Part shown: positions 25,034-35,010 of the stretch, piece after piece
How positions within the stretch are numbered: the first letter of the stretch is position 1
Layout: every line of letters starts with the position of its first letter
Assembly (NCBI GenBank): GCA_963681505.1
Contig: OY811973.1
Location: 10,326,559 to 10,390,558, forward strand
Reading direction: 5' to 3'
Length of the DNA stretch: 64,000 nucleotides
Source: Eunapius fragilis
Taxonomy: Eukaryota; Porifera; Demospongiae; Spongillida; Spongillidae
Position numbers and translations under genes: made by a program
The notes under the pieces: model-generated
Databases searched by the model: none
What the model was told of the DNA's origin: nothing
What the model saw: only the letters and a program-made list of their open reading frames with translations

Positions 25034-26297
25034 AGATAAATATTGATCAACTTTGCCTTTTTAAATAGTACCTGTAGAAAGAGTATGACAGGCATCGAAG
25101 ATTCTTTGCCTTTATTTTTCTGAGCCTGTAACCAGCAGTCCGAAGGAATGCGAGCGAGATGATAAAGGTTAGGGCTTAGGGTAAAGGTGGGCCCTTCAAA
25201 TTTTGACCCCCTCTCCGAATCCGCCCTCAAATTGCACCCGTCCCTCCCTCCCGACACTCTTCATTGAAACTCACTAACTGACCCATGCACTTTTTAATGA
25301 CGCCATCTTAGCTCTAAGGCGGCGTCTTCTGCGCCATACTCAACTAGCCTGAGGGTACCAGCTTCCAACTGTGGTAACGTCGATCGTCATAGACGTTATA
25401 CCACTGGCACGAAGCTAACGCAAGACCCCAAATGTATTTTACCATAGAGAAATGGTGTAGTATACAGTTTTAAAAATAGGAAGTCAATATTGTTTACCGT
25501 TCACAAGTAACTATAACGATTCAAACTGGAATGATTTTTAGCGAAGGGTCAATTTCGCAAATACTGTCCCATATTATAACTATATGCATGTACATAACAG
25601 CTGGATGTTATGTACATGCATATAGTTATGCCAAATGTCAACAAATTGTGTAAGAGGGCTGAGGAGCTTAATTCCCTCCCGCCCCGCCCCCTCGTCAATC
25701 AAGTTTAGGCTCTCTCATCTATTTAGGTCTTTATAATTTTTAAAAACAATTGTTCGAGACACCATTTACAGATAACAGTGCCGACTTGTTCTTATTGGTC
25801 ATTGATATTTATCAAATCCTAGCTGACGTTTTTGTTTAATTTGGTTGGCGAAGATTTTAAGGACCTATCGCACTTGTACGTGATAATGACCCAACTCCAA
25901 GTTGCTCACCGTAGGGTCCACCCGCCACTAAGTACAATCGACTATTTCAGTGAGCTAAGTTGCCAGTTGGATCACTCGTTATCACTTCAGTGGGTTGCGG
26001 AACATTCAATAGCAGAATGAAATAGCCGGTCGCCGACGCTAGCTGTAGAGGATAGATATCACGATGAGACAGGAATTCTTGAAATTGTATCTGGAGAGCC
26101 CACAATGCTTGACAACAGTGATTGGAAAAGTTGTCTACGCCCGAATGTTTTGTTCCTTTGTAAATTAATGATTTATAACTAGGTCGGTAGTGCCCAGACC
26201 CGTGGAAATAAATTGCCCCTCCCTACTAGACAAGAGACAACATAGTATCTCTGGTTCAGACTGGGTGCGCGACGGCCTTTAAAACGAAGAGATATTA
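25034..26297. other. Upstream region of the SLCO gene, with one perfect palindrome
   Basis: A 23-bp perfect inverted repeat with an 8-nt loop lies at 25576-25629 (ATAACTATATGCATG ... CATGCATATAGTTAT). The remainder contains no recognised gene. The last few hundred bases presumably hold the transporter promoter, but no element could be assigned. Confidence 0.5.
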
Positions 26298-27125
26298 ATG
26301 GGCGATAAATCTGATGATGAGATAGTCACGGAGCAATCCACCACCGCCCTTATAACTGATGACCGTGAAGACGATGGGGACGTACTGGCCGATCTGCACG
26401 CCACACCGAGGTATTACTGCGGCATCGGGAGGTTCAGGCCCCAGTGCCTTCAGCTATTCGCCACCAAGAAGTTCTTCACCTTCATCCTGTGCGTGTATTG
26501 CCTGATCGAGGGGGCTGTAAGCACAGGTGAGCTCTTAACAGAAAGGGGGGGCGGGGGTGTGTCGCTGGGAGAAAGGCACGTTCAGATCGATTGGGCCATT
26601 AACCCCATACCATTTAATAAGCCATCACCGTATCATGTAATTGGACAACACTGGAGCTAGGTACACTAGTGTCTGATCATCGTTATTGTAGTAGATTAAA
26701 ATGCATATCTAGCGAAAGCCGCATCCACCCTATACAACTCGAACCGCATCGATCTGGATCGATCCGGCTCACATTCGGCTGTTCCAGTAAATAACTGCAC
26801 GGGGGGAGGGGGTGGATGAAGAGACCACCTTGTAACCCAAGTCTTGAAAGTACGTTCCTCGTTCCCAGTCCGGTTGAAGTTCGATGTACGTCTGGCTAGC
26901 GAGACTACTGTAACCCCCTGACAAAAGATTAATAATTATACACTCTGGTTATTTAATTTCTGTGCTATGTGGTTTTTGCATAGCCATGCATGTGTAGTCA
27001 GCTTACAGTAGCCATTATTCAACACATTGTATCTTACCACTGGCCAAATCAGTGCTCATTTAAATTTAAAAACAACTCACGTATCTTAGTGGAGCAATGT
27101 CCAACTGCATGTATATGTGAGTACC

Positions 27126-27173
<48 letters not shown>

Positions 27174-28222
27174 TGTGTGTGTGTGTGTGTGTGTGGGTGT
27201 GTGTTACTGCATTTTACATATGCTCTTTCATTTCAATTCCACACAAACACAACAAAACAAAGGGTTCATCGCCGTGGTGATCACCTCCCTCGAGAGGCGT
27301 TACCAGCTCTCCAGCACCGCCGCCAGTGTCTTCTCCAGCGTCTTCGACGTCGCCGTCATCGCGAGCGTGGTGTTTGTCACCCACTTTGGGGGCAAAGGCC
27401 ACAAGCCCAGGTGGCTGGCCGTGGGGATCGTCGTCCAAGCACTGGGCTGCTTGGTCTTCGCTTTACCCGCCTTCGTCCTGGGACCTTACAAGGTCGGGCA
27501 ATCCTTAAACACCCGGTCCGAGTTTTGCGGGAGGGAGAGCGTCACTGACCCTTGCTCCGAGGGTAACAGCCTCGCCTACTTCCTGTTCATCGTCGGCTTC
27601 GCCCTGATCGGGATGGGTGCCACGCCCCTCTTTACCCTCGGCACGTCCTACATCGACGACATCGTCTATCCCAAGTACGTCCCCATCCACCTGGGACTGT
27701 TCTACACCATGGCCATCGTGGGACCTGCCCTGGGGTACGGGATTGGGGGGGAGTTCCTCTCGGTGTACGTGGAACCCTGGCAGACCACCCACCTCACGGA
27801 GGAGGACCCGGCGTGGGTGGGGGCGTGGTGGATGAGCTTCGTCCTGGCGGCCATCTTGTACCTCCTGTGCGCCCTCCCCTTCTTCATGTTCCCGCGGTTC
27901 CTCTCCGACAGTCACCTCGTCAGACAGGCGAGAGAGAGGGGGGCGTCGGTGTCGCCCGGTCGTGCCACGCCCACTGCCACCATCACCACGACGACCAAGG
28001 ACGAGACGCTGTTTCACATGGCGAGGGCATTTCCCCAGCACCTCAGGCAGCTCGGGGGAAACGCCACGTGGGTGTTTGCCACCGGCGCCGTGACGACGGC
28101 CTTCCTCTGTCTGAACGGTTTGGTGCTGTTTGCGCCCAAGTACCTCGAGTCACAGTTTGGACTGATAGGGTCCACATCGAGCTTAATTACGGGCGCCATT
28201 GGTAAGTGATTTTGTGTTTGTG

Positions 28223-28313
<91 letters not shown>

Positions 28314-30257
28314 TTAACCATTGCCTTTGGTGAGTAGCTTTTACCATTGCTTGTTGCTGCATTACATTACACACATGTATGTGGACGCGCCAACCTCCTG
28401 ATTTTGTAGTGATGGTACCTACATGTAGGTCGTCATGGTTTGTTGACACACGCTTTAGGTTTCTCTAGGAATTTCACTTTTTTTATTGATCCTGCAGATT
28501 CGTAAAATAATGACCACTACAAGTGGCAAATGTCCCATCATTTGGTAGTTATGTGACACACCTGTTCCTCATTTGATAGTCATGTGACACACCTGTCCCA
28601 TCATTTGATAGTCACGTGACACACCTGTCCCATCATTTGACAGTCACATGATACACCTGTCTCATCATTTGATAGTCACATGATACACACGTGTCCCATC
28701 ATTTGATAGTCACATGATACACAACTGTCACATGATATACACCTGTCCCATCATGATAGTCACATGATATACACCTGTCCATTCATGATAGTCACGTGAC
28801 ACAGTTCGTTGCAATGACACCAGGATGTCCAGAACAATGCGTCTGGCGTACATGTTCTTTAACAAAGAAGGGGCGTAGGGGTAGGGGAGGAGGGGAAATT
28901 TACCAAGCCTCCAGACCTCTCCCTCCTCATACCCTCCAGGGGTGGTCACTGGTGCTACGGGGGTCATCTCCGGAGCGGTGCTCATTTTCGTTCTCAAGTC
29001 TGTAGCCAAGAGAGTCTCCCTGGCCGTGTGGGTGGTGACCCTGGTGGCCATATTGCCAACCATTGGCTTCATCACCCACTGTCCCACTGTTGAGCTGGCT
29101 GGGGTCACTGTCGGCTACTCCAACCAGAGGTAAGGGGTGCACGGGGGGCGGTCATATTTGCTGCCAGGGACAGTCTTAAGCAGTGGGACAATGGGTGTTA
29201 CAGTACATGTAGATCTACATGTACATGTACTAGTGTCTGTGTCTGTGTGTGCATATGCATGTGTGTATGTATGTATGTATGTATGTATGTATGTATGTAT
29301 GTATGTATGTATGTATGTATGTATGTATGTATGTATGTATGTATGTATGTATGTATGTATGTATGTATGTATGCATGTATGTATGTATGTATGTATGTAT
29401 GTATGTATGTATGTATGTATCTATGTATCTATGTATGTATGTATGTATGTATCTATGTATGTGTGTATGCAATGTATGTATGTATGTATGTCACTGCAGT
29501 GGGCTGATCCAAGATTTTGTGAAGAGTGGATGGGGTGGGGTGGTGTTCAATATGAATAATTAATAAGTTTGAACTCACTCCAATGATTGTGCACTACCGT
29601 TAGGGGATGTGTACGTGTCACTCCAGACAGTGCGCATATGCTTAACACTTCCCTGCCATTGATTCTGAAAGCAAGCATATTTGGGGGGGGGGGGGGGGGG
29701 GGGGGGAGATGATGTAACCAGTCCCTCCTCCCGGGCCCTCTTTTCATCTCAATTTGTTCCTTCATTCCAGAACTGACTTTGTCTCCAATGGCAGCTTGGT
29801 GTCGTACTGTAACGCACACTGTCTTTGTAACTCCACCAACTATGAGCCTGTGTGCGGCACAGACGGCCACACCTACTTCTCTCCCTGCCGGGCTGGGTGT
29901 ATGAACGACTCGCAGGTAAGACCTTCTATGACCACCTTGTAATGATGTCATTGTATCACGACTATTACACCGATTTCACTCATACCTTAACTATATCTTT
30001 GCCCCGCCCATTTCTCCTCCCATTTCACTCCTGCCCCCCTCCAAAAGGGCCATCTTACTGCCTGCTCATGTGTTGCATACAACCTGATGATGGTAGGGAA
30101 CTCCACCTTTGAGCAAGCCCTTCCTAACAGCACAGCTACTGTGGGGGTGTGCGACAATGGGTGCAGATACCTTCCCATCTACCTGATAGTGGCCACCTTG
30201 TTCTTGTACCTCCTGTTCGTCCTCAAGGTCCCCATGGTGTTCATTACTATGAGGTAG

Positions 30258-30299
<42 letters not shown>

Positions 30300-30948
30300 C
30301 TTGATTTTTCTTCTGTCCTGCATGCATGTGTACACGCAAGCCAGGTACATACATGTAGGCATACCTAATGTAGGGAGGTTCCAAGAAAAAATAAACTTTA
30401 TTTCTGGTCACCACCAAAAGCGTTTATTATTTTCAGTCCATTGTCTCTAACAGCACACAGCACGCGTCTAAGCAGTAATAAATAGACTAATTTAGCACGT
30501 TATTACATGCACTTTGATGTTACATAACTCCTCCCCTCTCCTCTCTGCGACCAGGTGTGTCTCAGACGACATACGCTCCTTGGCTCTCGGTCTCCAGTCC
30601 ATGCTGTTCCGTCTGTTTGGGAGCATTCCCAGTCCACTCATTTACGGGGCCCTCTTCGATACCTCGTGCCTCTACTGGCAGGAGCAGTGCGGCGCCAGGG
30701 GTAACTGCTGGGTGTACGATAACACCCAGCTCAGCTTCAGGCTTCTCTCCCTGCCCTGCGCTGGCATGGTCCTCACCTCCCTCTTCACCCTGCTGGCGTG
30801 GAAGTTATATCCCGCCGCCAGCAGCGTTGCTAACGTACCAGAAGTAGGCGGTGGCACGAGAGGAGAGATGGAGTTAACGTCCAGTGAGGGCCCCTCCCAC
30901 GCTGTGGGACAGGGCCCAGGTGGTAGAGGAGACAAAGACAGTCCTTAA
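26298..30948 (+). CDS. Organic anion transporter, SLCO/OATP family
   Basis: Six exons join in frame: 26298-26526, 27263-28201, 28940-29129, 29771-29915, 30048-30253 and 30555-30948, giving 700 aa, a normal OATP length. Exon 1 has an acidic N-terminus and the first TM (FFTFILCVYCLIEGAVSTG). Exon 2 continues with GFIAVVITSLERRYQLSS, which is strongly OATP-like, and carries about six more TMs, GMGATPLFTLGTSYIDDIV and a glycosylatable loop. Exon 4 is the Kazal-like extracellular loop between TM9 and TM10 (CLCNSTNYEPVCGTDGHTYF, then SPCRAGCM). Exons 5-6 give the last TMs and the C-terminus (SDDIRSLALGLQSMLFRL, then GSIPSPLIYGALFD). The family imports amphipathic organic anions across the plasma membrane. 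Exons are markedly GC-rich compared with surrounding DNA. Introns carry TG and TGTA microsatellites and a minisatellite. Confidence 0.93.
27130..27204 (+). repeat. (TG)n microsatellite, SLCO intron 1
   Basis: A TG run with two interruptions ends 58 bp before exon 2. Open frames reading Cys-Val repeats here are intronic. Confidence 0.95.
28217..28312 (+). repeat. (TG)n microsatellite, SLCO intron 2
   Basis: A long TG run with two TTTG interruptions lies just after the exon 2 donor. Confidence 0.95.
28530..28805 (+). repeat. Minisatellite with E-box-like cores in SLCO intron 2
   Basis: About eight units of ~32-36 bp follow the consensus CCCATCATTTGATAGTCAC then ATGATACACACCTGT. Each contains a GTCAYRTGAY core; two units have the full palindrome GTCACGTGAC (near 28611 and 28792). 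Confidence 0.85.
29265..29490 (+). repeat. (TGTA)n microsatellite, SLCO intron 3
   Basis: About 55 ATGT units occur with a few CTAT and GCAT variants. A 24-nt G run follows in the same intron at 29683-29706. Confidence 0.97.
30259..30298 (+). repeat. (TG)n microsatellite, SLCO intron 5
   Basis: A TG run immediately follows the exon 5 donor (GTAGGT). Confidence 0.95.
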
Positions 30949-31491
30949 GGAGGATTGAGTGTGAACCTGTCTGGGGGGGGGGGGGGGGGGGGATGGGTTG
31001 GTTGTGTGTGTGTGTGTGTGTGCACAGGTATGTATGTATGTTTAGCCATACATATATAACTAGAAGTCATATTCCCTATTTGTAAAGTGGGACCAGAGGA
31101 AGGGGTGAGGGGCATTTATGTCAATGCAAAATTTTGTTTGTGACACAGGTATGGGCCTAAAGGCACACCCAGGTGTGTGTCTGTGTAACTAGGCACCTTG
31201 CATTGTGGGTTCATCCCTCTAAGGATGTGACAACACCATGCCTCCCTCTCTAAGTCCACCTCTGGAGCACCTGCAGTGCTTTGGCTACACCCACACAATT
31301 TAAATTTTTACACATTTTGACCTTTTGATGGTGTCCTTGAACAACTATTTAGTGGGGGTAAGGGGGAAAGAAAAAACGAGTGGTTTTTTTAAATTTTAAT
31401 TTTAAAAATCATGTTGAGGGGTCAAAGGTCAGTAGAGCGCTATGGTAATACAAAGTTCAAAATACGCACACCTGCCTATTATATCTAGACA
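30949..31491. other. Convergent intergenic region, SLCO and TMEM86-like genes
   Basis: The two genes end toward each other here. A G run (30973-30991) and a short TG run follow the SLCO stop. No terminator or poly(A) motif is assigned with confidence. Confidence 0.5.
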
Positions 31492-32184
31492 CTACTTGGC
31501 AGTCAGCACGCTCACCACCAACGCGAGTTGAGCCGCGTAGTTGGTCACCTGGGATACGAACGTGAGGAAAGGGAGGGGCGCCCGCCATTTTTCGAGCACC
31601 ATGAGGATGTGAGAGAGGTAGTAGACGCCAGCGCTGGCTGCCCCAAGGACATTGCTCTCGGTGGCGTTGCCTTGGAGTTTCACCAGGGCGCTCCAGAGCA
31701 TGACTGAGAGAAAGGCAAAATACACCGCGGTCGACACCACTGACACGAATCTTCGAATGGAAGAGAGGACACCGAAGAACACCATGAGCGAGACCAGTCC
31801 CACGGCGGCCAACGCGATGAGGGAAGGCGTGTCTGCTTCCAGGAAGAGGTGGAGACCCCCGCCAAACGTGGCGGCGAAGAGGGAGAGGTTTATGACGTAC
31901 GACACAACCCTGAGGAGGTCGAACTGCGGGTAGAGGGAGTAACCGTTTCCGAGCATGGAGAAGATGAGGCCGAAGAACATGGAGTACGATGACCCGGATA
32001 TGTTGGACAGCGGGGACCTCGTGCTGGACGTCTCCGTGGCAACGGTCGTGATGAGGAGGAAGATGGGCGCGCTCCTCGTCACCAGTTGGACGAAAGGTTT
32101 CTCGCTGTAGGGTGACCTCATGCCGACGAAAAAGTGCAAGGAGCATAAGACCCCATATTTGAGCAGGAATACAACCAGGTCCAT
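31492..32184 (-). CDS. TMEM86/YhhN-like multi-pass membrane protein
   Basis: A single uninterrupted 230-aa frame starts MDLVVFLLKYG and holds about eight hydrophobic segments, the size and topology of TMEM86 (lysoplasmalogenase, YhhN family). Shared landmarks with the family are RSAPIFLL, FFGLIFSMLG at about residue 90, VSLMVFFGVL, YYLSHILMVLEKW near residue 190, and VSQVTNYAAQLALVVS at the end. The family hydrolyses the vinyl-ether bond of lysoplasmalogens in internal membranes. The two acidic residues I expect in family motifs (FSxxGD and SD) are Asn and His here (FSMLGN, LSHI), so activity may be lost or altered. It is intronless and convergent with the SLCO gene. Fold assignment is likely; function is uncertain. 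Confidence 0.7.
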   Translation of the reverse strand: MDLVVFLLKYGVLCSLHFFVGMRSPYSEKPFVQLVTRSAPIFLLITTVATETSSTRSPLSNISGSSYSMFFGLIFSMLGNGYSLYPQFDLLRVVSYVINLSLFAATFGGGLHLFLEADTPSLIALAAVGLVSLMVFFGVLSSIRRFVSVVSTAVYFAFLSVMLWSALVKLQGNATESNVLGAASAGVYYLSHILMVLEKWRAPLPFLTFVSQVTNYAAQLALVVSVLTAK

Positions 32185-32627
32185 GTTGCTAAAATTTATT
32201 AATTTACCAATAATAATACTATACTATTACTATTAGACAGCAATATATTAGATGTACCGTATATATATCAGAGTTAGAGGCGTGGATCACATTCACACAT
32301 CAAATTTACCGGAACACAGCTGCATAGCCATAGACAACTTTCTAAGTTTGGGGAGGCTTATTGACCAAGGAGGAGGGGTTTGGGGGGAGCTTTGTAAGCT
32401 CACCCAATGGGGTATGGGGCGAAGCCCCAGCCGCTTTAACTTTTCCATATTTGTTCAGTTGCTAGCAAACTTCCACCAGTGCATGCTAATACATATAAAT
32501 GGAGAATCATTTATGGATATTTCATGAACGCATATGTTGATGTCAATTTTACGTGTAACGGAAATACTAATGCATTTCTATATGGCTTGCGTTAATTAAT
32601 ATTCATCATGCATATATATAAATATCT
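32185..32627. other. Intergenic; fragment resembling the hAT-type element
   Basis: The stretch near 32325-32430 has GCCATAGACAAC, GGGGAGGCTTAT and GTAAGCTCACCCAATGGGGT. The last word resembles AAAGCTCACCCAACGGGGT inside the element at 38249-38899. It is probably a degraded relative. Confidence 0.4.
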
Positions 32628-32647
32628 GAACCTGCGGCAGCAGGTTC
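32628..32647 (+). repeat. Leader hairpin of mosaic copy A
   Basis: GAACCTGC-GGCA-GCAGGTTC, 8-bp stem and 4-nt loop, directly followed by AATATAGGATTGATTG. Confidence 0.8.
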
Positions 32648-32863
32648 AATATAGGATTGATTGAGGGTTGATGAATGTCATTAATAAAACTTCACTAGCG
32701 TCTGGAGGGACAACGGAGAAACGGATCGCTTATCTCTTTATCGCGATGGAATGAGAGCACAACGATCTACAGTTCTACGTTTGTTCCGTGTCATAAAACG
32801 GTGTGGTTATAGAGAAACAAACAATTTCCTGTTTCTCGTGCCCAGTCCCAAAATAATTCTCCA

Positions 32864-32913
<50 letters not shown>

Positions 32914-32924
32914 TTCTTCTTCTT
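32864..32924 (+). repeat. (CGT)n then (CTT)n tract in the copy A leader
   Basis: About 16 CGT units are followed by CTTCTTCTTCTT. The other copies have only the CTT/CTC part at this place, so the CGT run expanded in copy A. Confidence 0.9.
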
Positions 32925-33149
32925 AGGAAGGTATAACTCGAGCTAGGAACGGTTTTGGAGGACGGGAATAGTACCAATCGCTTCGAAATTTACCGGCACG
33001 TTATCCTTACATGTCATATAGACATACATATATCAAGTTCTATATATTAATAATTTTAGGCAGTTATAAATACTCTAACCTGCACTAAATTTATCCAGTT
33101 TATTAAAAATATTCGTTATTTCGTTGGCTAATAGTGAAGTTCTTTTTCT

Positions 33150-33631
33150 AAAATTGCAAACGAAGAGATCTAAGCAACGAGCGGAATACCTCCAAAGCAA
33201 TACGAGAACAAAGCTAAAGCCCGAGCGCTCTACAAGGCCAATCCCAAAAAAAATGAAGGCCTCTGTACGCGACAGCTACAAGGCCGATCCCGAAATGAAG
33301 AAGGCCTCTGTACGCGACAGCTACAAGGCCGATATTGAATCTAAGCGATCTGCTAAAAGGTGGCGATACGAAGAGGACCCCAAGGAGAACCGTGCTGCTC
33401 AAAGGCGGCGATATGAAGAACCTCGAGGAGAACCGTGCTGCTAAAACTAAAGGCGGCGATATGAAGAGGACCCCGAGGGAAATCGCGCTGCTAATAGGGA
33501 GAAAAATCAGCTACCATTAAAGCATCTGAAAGGAGTCGGTATTGAAATGATCCCGCTGTCTGATTGGCTAAATGTGCTGCCGAGAGGACGCGGTACCGCA
33601 GGGGTCACAGAACTACCACTACCACCCAAAG
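33150..33631 (+). pseudogene. Basic-repeat first exon of mosaic copy A
   Basis: After KRSKQRAEYLQ the frame encodes repeats ASVRDSYKADPE (two to three) and KRRRYEEDPEENRAA (three). It ends LAKCAAERTRYRRG then HRTTTTTQ at AAAG/GTATGT (donor at 33632). Frame changes near 33420 and 33450 break it. The Lys/Arg-rich composition suggests nucleic-acid binding. Similar Arg-Tyr-Glu repeats occur at the N-termini of some large transposon proteins of early animals, but no helicase or other enzyme is visible here. Confidence 0.6.
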
Positions 33632-34245
33632 GTATGTTATGGCATGTTGCATTAAAAAGCTGTGCATGCAGCATTTGTACAGCTTAGTCGGGCGGCCCTA
33701 CTGCCGCGTTTGGTCGGGTTTGTCACCCTACTACCTGTAGATAGTAGGGCCCGCCCGACTATGTACAGCACGGATCTGCACAAACCCATTCACTTTACAT
33801 GTAAAGCATGCATGGTGACTCAACTGTGTGTACAGTAGTGTCTATTGTTTTAATCTGATAAAGCTTCCTTATCTGAAGACTTCCTTGTCTAGCCGTGAAT
33901 GTTGCAACTGTATGAATATAGTTACAGTTGCAAGGGCTGAGAACTTAATAACTGCAACCATATCCTTCTCCCATATAGCTACTCCTTGTATGAACCCAAA
34001 TCTCTTGCACCAATGGAGTATAATGGTGGTCTTGAAAAAGCTATTCTTAGGGGTAGTGATCTGCCTGTGCAGCAGTAAGTAAGATAAGCCACCATCCGGC
34101 TTTGCAGGTATAAAAGCCACTCATCCGCTAGCAAAAAGAGGTAAAAATTTAATAATACTCTATGTAGATGTGTAAAGGCTCTGCACTTTGCTTTAAAAAA
34201 TAAAGAAGTAAAAATTTTATAATACTCTCTGTTACGTATATGTAG

Positions 34246-34515
34246 ATGGCTGATGACCTTCGCGGGTTTTTCACCAACGAGGGGTCGGAGGAGGAAGAGT
34301 ACATTCATCCTCCAACTCCTCTCCCCTTCACCCCACCACCTCCAGAAGCCCCGCTTCTGCCACCACCACCAGCAGCACTGCCCACACCACTACCAGCAGC
34401 TACTCCCGCCGGCACCACCAGCGCTGCCCCCACCGGCGCTCCTGCCTGCACCATCAGTGCTGCCCCCACCACCAGCAGTACTATTAAAGTTATTTGTTCT
34501 TGCATTAAGAGATAA
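34246..34515 (+). CDS. Pro/Ala-rich exon of mosaic copy A
   Basis: ATG 34246 opens 89 codons: MADDLRGFFTNEGSEEEE, YIHPPTPLPFTPPPPEA, then a Pro/Ala/Thr low-complexity run and a stop at 34513. The first 35 residues match the frameshift-corrected start in copy B (20611 downward), so this N-terminus is conserved in the family. The PHD-like end seen in copy B is absent after it. Probably a truncated member. Confidence 0.5.
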   Translation: MADDLRGFFTNEGSEEEEYIHPPTPLPFTPPPPEAPLLPPPPAALPTPLPAATPAGTTSAAPTGAPACTISAAPTTSSTIKVICSCIKR

Positions 34516-34600
34516 AGGGGATCATCTATCCTCTTCCTACATTTGATTATTGACTATGATACTGCTATGACAGGGTGAAAAAAAACTTAATAATATGAAA

Positions 34601-34889
34601 CAAGTAAATAAAAACATTCTCTAACGAGAGAGTTGTTGGTATATAGGATTGACCAATGGTGGTGTAAAAAGCATGGAAACAAGAGTGACAGAAATATTAT
34701 TGGAAAATTGAAATAGGCCTATATTTAGCACACAATACAACACACATGCCTGAATAATGGGCTAAATATAGGCCTATTTCAATTTTCCAATAATATTTCT
34801 GTCACTCTTGTTTCCATGCTTTTTACACCACCATTGGTCAATCCTATATACCAACAACTCTCTCGTTAGAGAATGTTTTTATATACTTG
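34601..34889. mobile_element. Hairpin MITE with 129-bp near-perfect arms
   Basis: Arms 34601-34729 and 34761-34889 are inverted copies with one mismatch (128/129), separated by 31 bp. Outer ends are CAAGTAAATAAAAACATTCT and its complement. Each arm holds CTCTAACGAGAG and TATATAGGATTGACC. Such arms imply recent origin by fold-back or gene conversion. Confidence 0.9.
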
Positions 34890-35010
34890 TATGCATGTAA
34901 ACTGACTCAGTACCAGATCTGGGGGGGGGGGGGGGGGGGGGGGGGTTACACCCCCACCCTTCCCCCTCCCAGCCCTTCGATAATAATATTCATAGCAGGA
35001 AATTAGGTAA
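34890..35010. other. Spacer with a 26-nt G run
   Basis: A G run at 34920-34945, followed by C-rich sequence, separates the two elements. Confidence 0.6.

Larger units (their letters stand above)
32628..34545 (+). mobile_element. Mosaic repeat family, copy A
   Basis: The order is hairpin (32628-32647), AATATAGGATTGATTGAGGG, leader with GTGCCCAGTC, a (CGT)n/(CTT)n tract (32864-32924), GTATAACTCGAGCTAGGAAC and ACCAATCGCTTCG. A basic-repeat exon follows (about 33150-33631), then shared spacer sequence and a Pro-rich exon from ATG 34246. Copy B on the opposite strand has the same order. Boundaries beyond the homologous core are uncertain. It is classed as mobile because at least four dispersed copies exist in the window, not because a transposase was found. 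Confidence 0.75.

Noticed and set aside
27133-27262. N-terminal extension of SLCO exon 2 through the TG run
   Set aside because: An AAAG acceptor at 27262 and phase 1 joining to exon 1 give a complete 700-aa protein; the upstream part is intron.
28530-28805. Possible CRISPR-like array
   Set aside because: Tandem units abut without spacers, within an animal gene intron; it is a minisatellite.
32628-34545. Assigning the mosaic family to Helitrons because of the basic repeats
   Set aside because: No Rep or helicase motif, and the hairpin is at the leader rather than near a CTRR 3' end. Left unassigned.
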